Assembly (NCBI GenBank): GCA_944739405.2
Contig: OX123186.2
Location: forward strand, 10,934,995-10,998,994
Length of the DNA: 64,000 bases
Source: Euclidia mi
Taxonomy: Eukaryota; Arthropoda; Insecta; Lepidoptera; Erebidae
Direction of reading: 5' to 3'
The position numbers were made by a program, and so were the translations under genes. This document shows positions 21,885 to 30,726 of the stretch, in pieces. Each line of letters begins with the position of its first letter. Within the stretch, counting starts at the first letter, position 1. The notes under the pieces were generated by a model, which was not told the DNA's origin, did not search any database, and saw only the letters and a list, made by a program, of their open reading frames with translations.

Positions 21885-21965
21885 TATTGTGTCGCGAGTA
21901 AGGAGAGGTCCTTGTCCAGCACTGGACTGCGAAAGACTGCTATGATGATAAGGCTGCCCATTTAC
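21885..21965 (+). repeat. T2-type (RTE/SINE-B) 3' tail fragment
   Basis: GTCCTTGTCCAGCACTGGACT followed by a decayed ATGATGATAAGGCTG matches the 3' ends of SINE-B, family E and the RTE copies. Only the last 80 bases are present. Confidence 0.5.
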
Positions 21966-22076
21966 ATCACCTCAGTATAAGATGCTGTTTTTTATAATTA
22001 CTGTAGCATAAAAAGTGCACAAATAGCATGGGTTGTACTATTCTATGAGGTACGAAATACATACATACATACATAT

Positions 22077-22460
22077 CGTCACGCCTTTTATCCCCGAAGG
22101 GGTAGGCAGAGGTGTATTTCTACACCCACTTTTCGCCAGATATACTTTAGTCCCACGTAATAAGGGGCGAGCCTATTGCCGTACCGGGCACATTTCCAGA
22201 CTCCGTGCTGCTACTGAGAATTTCGTGACAGAAAAACCCAATAACACTGCCCGACCCAGGAATCGAACCCGGGACCTCCCGATCCCACGCGCACATTTAT
22301 GCCGCAAGACCAACGAGGCAGTCGTATAGGGTTTGATGTCGAGTTTTCCGTCTCTACGCAAAGATGGTATTTGCATCGTGTTATCCCTTAGTCGCCTCTT
22401 ACGACACCCACGGGAAGATAGGGGTGGTGACACTTGTATTCTATGCCGTCAACCACACGG
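22077..22460 (-). mobile_element. SINE-A (head beta) with upstream module X, copy 1
   Basis: In minus orientation the order is module X (CCGTGTGGTTGACGGCATAG, GGGTGTCGTAAGAGGCGAC), a linker (ACGATGCAAATACCATCTTT, GTCTCTACGCAAAGATGG on plus), then head beta (TGCCTCGTTGGTCTTGCGGC), body and tail T1. A nearly identical composite is at 54229-54612. Confidence 0.85.
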
Positions 22461-22744
22461 TAATAAAGTAGGTAAGTAATCTACATACTTTTTTACTACC
22501 TTTTTTCGATTTGTTTATTATAAATATTTTATTCTATGCCGTACAAATGTTTAGGCAAAAACCAAGTTAACTAGTTATCTTCTAATACAACTTGTATCAG
22601 TCATACACCTTCCTGATCATACCACAGTCTATGAACGGACGGAGTATAATCCATATCTACCTAATCTTTTAATGCCCATAATTAGGACATTGATATGATA
22701 AATATAGGAGGAAAACTAATTATTTTTTTCCTGCATGTATGGCG

Positions 22745-22925
22745 TATAGCGGTTTAAGCGCCGCCTCACCCGCTTCACATTGCGTCGATTCCCACACGAA
22801 ACAACACTCGTGTTGTTCATAAATTGTTGTTTGAAGTCTGGGTGTTCTCTGTGTCAGTAAGTTGAATGTATGTATGTCAAGGCCCTCGCGAAGACGACTC
22901 TAGTGCAGGAATTTTCGTTAAAAAA
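22745..22925 (+). mobile_element. SINE-C, diverged
   Basis: It keeps the head (GTTTAAGCGCCGCCTCACCC, CGATTCCCACACGAAACAAC), then AAATTGTTGTTTGAAGTCTG, GGTGTTC and the end with CTAGTGCAGGAATTTTCGTT. The TATG-containing middle is altered. Confidence 0.65.
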
Positions 22926-23154
22926 CAAATCATAAAAAAATATCTCGAAATAAAAGCAAATCATATATTATGGTAGGTACAGTTCTAACATTAACAACTG
23001 ATACAAAGACAAAGTGTACTCAAATAGCCATGTCGTTTGAGCATCGAACCTATAGACTGTGCAGAATTAGGCGGCTGCTTACACCACTACGCCTAAACAC
23101 CACGCAGTCAGCCTTCAAATTGCGTTGTTTTGTCCATATTTAGACTAATTACAT
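22926..23154. other. Flank of the P-type element
   Basis: AT-rich. It ends with the 8-base target copy AATTACAT (23147-23154). A faint SINE-C-like block (GGCGGCTGCTTACACCACTA) lies at about 23069. Confidence 0.4.
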
Positions 23155-23478
23155 CAAGGAGCAAGTATACATGGAGTGATAGCTTTAAGCATAAACAAGA
23201 AACCTATCGTTATTTCTTTTTACTTGTATAAAATTTCATATGTGTAACCGAGACAGATGTATTGTATTTATTACCTCTTGAAATACTCATGTCGCAATTT
23301 TTTCAAAAGAAGAAATGAATGTCAATAGTGATGTACTCATGCATTAATCTTTTATTGGTATTGGTATATAATTCGGTATGTAGAGACAAGATAAGCATTT
23401 GATTAAGTAATATACCAGTAGTATATTATTTTACGAGCTTTTATTTAGAGTATAGTACTTAGGTGCCTACAAAGAAAC

Positions 23479-23554
23479 AAATACTGTAAAAAGAGAGGTA
23501 ATAATGAGATATGATTGATCATATCTTATTATTACCTCTCTTTTTACAGTATTT
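23479..23554. repeat. 76-bp near-perfect hairpin inside the P-type element
   Basis: The two 38-base arms (AAATACTGTAAAAAGAGAGG.. and its complement) pair with only one G-T pair and a mismatched centre. It could be a subterminal structure of the element, a foldback insertion, or a source of small RNA. Confidence 0.85.
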
Positions 23555-23942
23555 AGGAAAGTAATTGAAAAAAAAGTCTAAATAGTCAAAATCATTTATT
23601 TATACCACAAAGTAATGCACACGATAACTGCCCGGCAGGTCTGATACTATATGTATTACCAAAATGGGATGTACATGGGCGGAAACATTTAACATTTACG
23701 AACAATATTTTCATCCTGAGTTCCAGAAGTGCAAGCCATGTTCACTCTTGAAAGTTTATTATCGCTTCTAAATATAAGGTTTCGTTATTTCGGACATTTC
23801 TGAAAATTACAACACAAATCTGTTTATGATATACCTACATATATGTATATATGATTACTATTGCATATTTTAACAGTTGCTATGTTGGTATATATTGATT
23901 GATAAAAATATAAGTTAATAATAATAAAATAGAAGTACAAAC

Positions 23943-24135
23943 CTCAGTATTAGATATCTGGTTAGTAAAAATAGTAGGCACAGCATAAGAATGCAAAACT
24001 TTTCTTTGAAATCCTTCTTGATAACAAGCAGACACAAAATCAAGCGAACAAAGTTTAGAAGAATTAGACTGTTGCCATTCTCCCTTTCTCATATTTCGGA
24101 CCCAATTTAGTTTCAAACCTTCATTCTTTGGAAAT
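23943..24135 (-). pseudogene. THAP-domain exon of a P-type transposase
   Basis: The THAP domain is the C2CH zinc finger with which P-type transposases bind their ends. The exon is bounded by an acceptor (TTTTTTGTAG before 24135) and a donor (GAG/GTTTGT after 23943). Translation gives FPKNEGLKLNWVRNMRKGEW, then SSKLCSLDF and AVPTIF. The FP..W spacing and the closing AVPTIF are typical of THAP domains. The zinc-binding His of the usual CS-x-HF block is Asp here (CSLDF), so the finger is probably broken. The first Cys pair should be in an upstream exon. A start-like MPRK at about 24625-24613 (minus) is followed by a frame problem. Confidence 0.75.
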
Positions 24136-24750
24136 CTACAAAAAATCACAATTAATAACCAATTATTCAAATTATAATCTTTCAGAAACTGGTTTTCTAA
24201 CTGACAATTGTATTACAACACTATCCTCATATTTTTTATCGAAATATTTCTATTATATTTATTTCATTGTGACTATTGGAATAAAAATGTGTGTCAACGG
24301 TGGTCATTATCTTTATCTTTAAGTATAAGCTTTACAAATATCATTGTAGAATTATTACGGCAGATATCTACAATTTTACTTATTATGACTCACCGGTGGT
24401 AAGATATTTTTTGACCATTTGCGGTCAATAGTCCCATTTGGCTTTTACATCCAACGGCATTACAAACTATGGTCATTTTTTAATGTTTAGAAGTGGTCAT
24501 ATCTACAATTGTAATATTTTGTAGCAATTAAAATTGCAATTTATTTCGACACGGCTTTCACTCCAGCTGGACGAACATCGACATGACATAACATTTTTCT
24601 TGGCATATGTCATTCAAGGCTGTATAAAAGCTCTATGGCTATCATACTCGAACATATGCAGTTTTGTAATTAAAGAGAAAAGAGATGCATATACGTTTTC
24701 TACTAATTTTGAAATGCTCCCTCCATGTATACTTGCTCCTTGAATTACAT

Positions 24751-25572
24751 TACCAGTTTTGTCAGTGTCAGTTTTGACACTTCATTAGTCTAAGCAAAGA
24801 GCTCAGATATTTACATAGCCATAGGCGCATTTCCTATGGGCGCTCTGAAGACAAACTTTCTGTGACCCATATTGCCGCTTGGCGGCGTGGCAGTCGCGCT
24901 GTGACAGCTGTCTCTACGAGAGCAAGAGAGACGGAGAACGACGCCAGCGCCGTCAACGGCGCCAACTACGAACTAACCTGGAGACAGTTTCCACTTGGAA
25001 TCGGCACACGAAATCCTTAAGAACTGTGCTTCTATGTAAATCTGTATTCATTGCTCGAAGTAAATACATTGTACTTTGACGGGTCAATGTACAGTTTGGT
25101 CTATCTAGCCCACACGATATCGGGCGTAATCATGAGATAATACGGATTAAACGTAGTATTATTTTTAGTCGTAATTAGTTATGTAAAGTGTATGAAAAAA
25201 TGTTGCCAAATACATAATTATTAGGAAGTTTATAACTCTTTAAGATTTAATAAAAGCTATTGTATTTTGATTTGATGTAAATGAAAAACCTAATAAATTA
25301 ATTTTAATTTCGTTTAAATACTTTATATTACGCATTGTAATTTGATTAATGCGTACTTAAAATTGAAGTTATTTGTAGTGTCTGCTTGTCAATGTATGTT
25401 TTCTGGTGTAGGAATTGACCGTTCAATTCCACAACAGTCTATAGACGTCCACCGCTTCGAGATCGAATAAAAAATTAATTATGAATCGAATAAAAAATTA
25501 TTAATTAAGAATAGCTAAGCTGAAATGACAATGGGTAGAGTCATAGAAATATAAAAAAGAGATAGATGTAAT
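24751..25572. other. GC-rich patch in otherwise AT-rich sequence
   Basis: 24875-24990 is markedly GC-rich (GCGGCGTGGCAGTCGCGCTG, GACGCCAGCGCCGTCAACGG) with AGAGCAAGAGAGACGGAG. It could be a promoter or 5' noncoding exon, or an old repeat. The rest is AT-rich with a short direct repeat (CGAATAAAAAATTA twice near 25470). Confidence 0.3.
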
Positions 25573-25800
25573 TGCCTCGTTGGTCTCGCGGCATAAATAT
25601 GCGCGGGGGATTGGGAGGTCTCGGGTTCGATTCCCGGCTCGGGCAAAGTGTTATTGGGTTTTTCGTTAGGAAATTCTCAGTAACAGCACGGAGTCTGGTA
25701 GTGTGCCCGGTACGGCAATAGACTCGCCCCCTATTACGTGGGACCTAAAAAATCATCTCTTCCCACCACTTCGGGGACACAAGTGTGAGTACCTATATAA
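25573..25800 (+). mobile_element. SINE-A (head beta), tail partly deleted
   Basis: Head beta and body are well preserved (TGCCTCGTTGGTCTCGCGGC, GGTTCGATTCCCGGCTCGGG). After GTGGGACCTAAAAA about 30 bases of the body-tail junction are missing, then TTCCCACCACTTCGGGGAC closes the tail. Confidence 0.85.
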
Positions 25801-27089
25801 AAAAATAAGATTGAATATATCTATGGCAAGGGGCATAGCTCGAAGCAATTGTGACCATTGGAGCAGAAATACCTAATACTAAACGATGATATACCCAGTT
25901 TATCAACGTACTGGACGTTCAATTTTTGACTAGCAACACCTACAAAATACTAGGAATGAGTGTAAAACACATTGAATTCCACAGTGAATTCCACCCACAG
26001 AACTAAGGAATTAAGAACGCGGCGTTTTAAGCGATTGAAGCAATAGAGACTGATTGTAACGTAGGCGCAATATCATGATAAGGGGCTATGAATGTGATAC
26101 TATGCGCATAGGTTGAAGTGGTCATAATATTAGTCCTTCAGTTGTGAGTTTGATACACGCTCGAGAGAATACTTACTGTCAAAAAATTGTTATTTTGAAT
26201 CTTCATTCTTCATCCGTAATCTTATTTGTAGTCAGTTCAAAATAATTATGTTATGTGATACCAAGTGATTGTTCTGAGATCGTGTGTTTTTTTAACTGAG
26301 GTGCTGAGAAAAATAGGCAATGAGAATATGAATGTTATATAAATAATTGCTTTTAAATAAATTTAATTGTATAGTTATCAATTATCTCAAGGTGAATTAA
26401 TGTATTCTAATAAGTAACATGACGATTTCAGGAAAAATTTATTTTCAAAACTAGTAGATATGGGTTGGTGCTCTTATTACAAAATCTTACCAAATCCATA
26501 TTCTACAATGCGCTGATATCGTCAGAAATTGTTTAAAAACCTATTTTTCCTCTATAAGCTCCTTACGTACGCACGACCGTCGCTAAATTTAGTTCATAAT
26601 ATTACGCGCGTAAACAATTACAGCTTAATCGCACAGCGCCTAAAATTATCATATTATTAAACATCAAAATAAAAGAACGCACAAAACTGTCGTAATCCCT
26701 TGATACGACATACGGCGCATATAAATTTGACGATAAAGCTAAATGAAGTTCTGCGGTCGAACGAAAGGCAAGTGAACGTACTAATAAAAAGGGCTTGATA
26801 TTTTAATTGTATTTTTAGGTATTGCCAGCTTTATGTAGCTTGAACGAGAGCTTAAAGATATGAAATAGAAAATAAAGGGTGAGGGTTGGTTGCAACAGAC
26901 TTTAAAATGTTATTTTTTCGGGCTATTCCTTCTCTGTGCTATATCACCTGTCTACAGCACTGCAGCAGCTAGATAATGCCTAAGTTATTAAAGGCGATGT
27001 TGAGTTTGGATAACGGGTGCATTTTGTATGCAATCTTAACCTATTTTCCTAAAAATATATATTCACTAGAGGACGCCAGCAGCTACGCC
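25801..27089. other. No gene recognised
   Basis: AT-rich with no supported ORF. At about 26718 CATATAAAT follows a region with several CpG steps (26560-26700), a weak core-promoter-like setting without a linked coding exon. Confidence 0.3.
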
Positions 27090-27276
27090 TGCATTTTTTT
27101 TAAATTCACCCGTTTTGGCCGATCCCGTGGGAATTTCGGGGAATCCCTTCTTAGTGCTACTCTACGGTCCCCAAGAAACATACATGCCAAATTTCAGCTT
27201 CCTGCGCCCAATAGTTTCGTCTGTAGCGTGTCTGTCAGTCAGTCAGTAACGCAAGGATTTTATATATTAAGATAAC
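27090..27276 (-). repeat. Dispersed repeat, family H
   Basis: In reverse it reads AATATATAAAATCCTTGCGT, CAGACACGCTACAGACGAAA, GAAATTTGGCATGTATG and GGGATCGGCC, the same module order as at 1405-1510. The GACT microsatellite (CAGTCAGTCAG on plus) is included. Confidence 0.55.
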
Positions 27277-27282
27277 TTCACG

Positions 27283-27432
27283 TCTTTTATCGCCGAAGGG
27301 GTAGGCAGAGGTGTATTACTCACCCACATTTCATAATGTGTTCGGTAGATGTATTGCCATCTACTGAGCACATTATGAATGTGGCTCGCCCCCAATTACA
27401 TTGGGACCGAAACATAACTGGCGAAGTGTGGG
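27283..27432. repeat. Head-to-head SINE-A tails forming an inverted repeat
   Basis: 27283-27345 is SINE-A tail/body in minus orientation (GGGGTAGGCAGAGGTGTATT). 27396-27432 is SINE-A body in plus orientation (GGCTCGCCCCCAATTAC, GGCGAAGTGTGGGTGTAAT). Between them CATAATGTG..GTAGATG and CATCTAC..CACATTATG pair as a hairpin. Confidence 0.6.
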
Positions 27433-30400
27433 TGTAATTCTTATATTAAACTGGGTGTAAGTCGATCTATCCTTTTAAATGTACTGTAAAGAACTACAAA
27501 AAAGCCGGATTATTCTGGTAACAAAACTGTGGTCTTCCCGTTGTACCAGGTTCGCTTTCTAATCAACGTTTAACTGCAACCTGATTTTACAAAGTAACGA
27601 GTGTAATGGTGTCACATTAAAATTAAGAGAATACTTCTGCTCAATTGTGTGTGACATTGCATCCTACACAGAAATAAATATTACAAATAAATGCTCATAG
27701 ATCACGGTGAGTATTACATATATACGTTACGCAGTGCCGAACATTCCCTGAAACGTTACATTACATACATATGCTAATTTAAATTGCGCTTCCTTTATTG
27801 AGCCTTTCCTGAGAATATTGCATTACAAAGCAATGCTCAAGTGTGTACTCACCGTTCGGTAAGAGTGTCTGCATCGGAGGATGCACTATGATCCTCACTT
27901 GGACCTGCTCATAAGTTGCTTTTCCTAGAATCCTTGATATCTATCTATCTATAGGCACCGACTTGAAATGATAACTTCGATATAACGCCTATAGTAGAGT
28001 CCACTAATATAGATCTTATGCTGTGCAATAGTTAATGAATATCCTTACGAGTTCTCATAGTTTGCGGACTTTCATTTGGCCGATAATTTGATCGTACGTT
28101 CGATCGTTTAATCCCAGACTGATTCAGAAATCAGTCAATTTCACAGTACAATTCAGTGTCTTTTGCGCACTTTAATTCATTGCTCTAATTGTAATAAGCT
28201 GACTAAACTAAAAGCAACAAATGTTTAGTTTTAGGTAAACAGAAAGTTTGCAGCACAAATGCACGCTCAAAATGCGCTTATAGTACCGAATCATCTGAAA
28301 TTATAAACCCAAACACGTACAGCGTAATCATCGATTTTCCTTCACCCAAACAGAACAGTAATCTAATACACGAACCTCTCCTATAATTTGTATCAAAAAT
28401 GTAAATTGAATTTCTAAAAGGTGACCCTTGTTTCGAATTAAGGGTGAAAATATATCTTATCTCAGTTTGATGTATGCAATTAACTGGGGAGTACAATATG
28501 GACGCTCATAAAATGTATACAGCGGCCCATTAATCTAACTAATGGGTTTATAAAAATACTCGCTAAACTTAAATGGTCAGTACCCGTCTCGTGTACCTTT
28601 AATAAAGTTTATAAAATAATATATATTTAGAAAGATTAATACTACAGTATTATCGAGTAAGTAAGTTTTAGAAACGTTGATGGATTTCATTTATTATTAG
28701 CTAAACCCGCCTCATCATCTGCCTCTCGAATTGGGAGTTCAGAAATAAAATAAAGACTTCGTTAGTTACTTTAGACTACAAACCTTAGATTGATTATATT
28801 TTACAGTTTTAAATTAATTTTCGAATATAACAATTATAACTACTTAAAACTTATTTAAGAAATAGTTAAGTATATTTTAAAATTGTCTAGTTTTCCATTG
28901 TGTAGAATCTGTGATCAGATCAGATCTGAGATCAGATGTGTAGATTGTTTAGAATATAATTATTGTTTTAAATATTTATTATTGACATAAAATTATATAA
29001 CAATATTATAGAGATAACTAGTCTTGCCCTCACCTAAAATACCTTTTACGATATGCCCAACATTATTGATACATAAAAAAATTATAACTTTACACCTAAG
29101 AAAGACACATTGTGGAATGCAATAAAGAATTAAACATATACTCACGACTATTCCCAAACTGCTATTTTCGAGCATTTTTGTTACTGAAAGCCTGAACACA
29201 AAAAGCAATTGACCTGATACTATAAATTATGACGTATCGTAATGTTTAATTAAACCTACTATTGTATGGTGCGTTCGGCCATTGTCATCAAATAGCAATA
29301 ATTTCAATGATATTTCAATAGTAATGTCCAGTTGAGTTATGTCATTACGTATTTAATAGTTTCCGATTTGCAATGCTAAAGTTTAATGTTTGTTTACAGA
29401 TACGAAAAGCGTGGGCCGGTGCGATAAGAGGGGCGAATATAAACACATCTAAATAAGTAAGCGTTTGTAAATACTTAAATCAATCAGATGCACCTTGTCT
29501 TGTGTGTCTTGTCTTGTGCTAGTAAAACAATGCAGCTTCAACTATTTAGCTAGCAATCGTAACAAAGAGACTAATAGTACAAGATGTCTGCGGATACGGC
29601 GATAGACTGATGAAAATACATGTATAACTTTTTATGTACGGCTTGATTGCTTGTATCTAAGTTTTGGTAGTAATCGGCGAAATAGTTAGCGCCTAACAAA
29701 ACTGAAAAGTCCCGGCTGTCATGAAGATCTATGTTATGCGAACTCAATACATTCAAACATTCTGACATTCGTCTAATCTAAACTTTTGAATATAGTATGG
29801 TTAGATAGTTATATGGAAAATCAAACCTAATTAGACTAGGCTGCTGAGTACTAAGACAAAAAAGTCTTGGTTAAAATGCGCGATTCCGAAAACCAAAAAA
29901 AAAAAGCCTTTCGAGTTTTTTCGAAAAATTTCGATGTAAGTTTCGACTTGACTAGGTCAAACTCTTGTGTGTCTGCCTAAATAATATGTCTTTTTTTTGG
30001 GAAATGTCATTTATATGTTGTTTGTCTAACGATATGTTTTTAATATGACTGTGAGGCAAATTGCATGGGCTATCATTAAGCCAATTGATAATAATCATAT
30101 CAAAGTCTTATCCCTATTTCATGGGATGAAATAAACTCTGGTGAAATGTGTAATTTTCTTGTTTACCAGTTTTGTATAAGGATGGAAACATCGTCGAGAT
30201 AGTTTCATTTCAATTATTATTTGATGTTGATTCTATTTTGAACAGAGAATATCAGAAAGGTCATATTGTAAACAAAACAATGACTATTAAAGTTAATGTG
30301 CAGTTTACATAATACATATTATTATGTTTGTAAAGGGTATTCATAATAAATTTAATGGTAGTCAAATTTATTAATAGTTTTATGTCACAGCCTAAAATAT

Positions 30401-30699
30401 TTATAGACACTGTTTTGTAATAGGTCTCTATCGCGTCATTATCAGAAAATAAGGATCCTTTGTACTTTCCCGACATTTCAGCGTGGATTACACCAGTCAT
30501 GGTCACAAGTTTACTGAATCATCGAAACTATATCTTTGAAGACCAGAAAATTGACTTTACCATTGAGGAAGTCTCCCTAGCAATCACGAAAAATAGAAAA
30601 TATTTGTTATAGACCAAATGCGCCAAAGTTGCTATTTACTGTTCAATGGTATTCTTACTGCTGAACTGTTGTGAACTAAAAAAAATCTTTGTCTTGCAG
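27433..30699. other. Sparse region before the TMEM135-like gene
   Basis: No gene or repeat is recognised apart from the weak retrotransposon fragment at 29571-29768. It must contain the noncoding first exon and promoter of the downstream gene if these lie nearby, but I cannot place them. Confidence 0.35.
29571..29768 (-). pseudogene. Possible LTR-retrotransposon protease fragment
   Basis: The 65-codon minus frame contains SSHNIDLHDSRDFSVLLGAN followed by YFADYY. The pattern of a short Asp/Ser loop followed by LLGA-[DN]-Y resembles the end of BEL/Pao-type aspartic proteases. There are no neighbouring RT or integrase motifs and no LTRs. This is a weak call and may be coincidence. Confidence 0.25.
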
Positions 30700-30726
30700 A
30701 ATCAGTGCTGACACCATTCCATCACA
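30700..30726 (+). other. 5' UTR part of the first coding exon (splice acceptor at 30698-30699)
   Basis: TTTGTCTTGCAG ends at 30699, 27 bases before the ATG. This implies that a noncoding exon lies further upstream. The start context is CATCACAATGG. Confidence 0.6.

Larger units (their letters stand above)
23155..24742 (-). mobile_element. P-element superfamily transposon, non-autonomous copy
   Basis: Perfect 22-bp terminal inverted repeats bound the element: 23155-23176 (CAAGGAGCAAGTATACATGG..) and its exact complement at 24721-24742. The identical 8-mer AATTACAT flanks both ends (23147-23154 and 24743-24750). An 8-bp duplication and a THAP-type zinc finger are hallmarks of P-type transposons. 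One THAP exon is readable on the minus strand. No other transposase domain is recognisable in the remaining 1.3 kb, so the copy is probably internally deleted and immobile by itself. Confidence 0.85.

Noticed and set aside
28993..29208. 71-codon minus-strand ORF with a hydrophobic stretch
   Set aside because: Hydrophobic residues follow from T-rich sequence; no start context or family resemblance.
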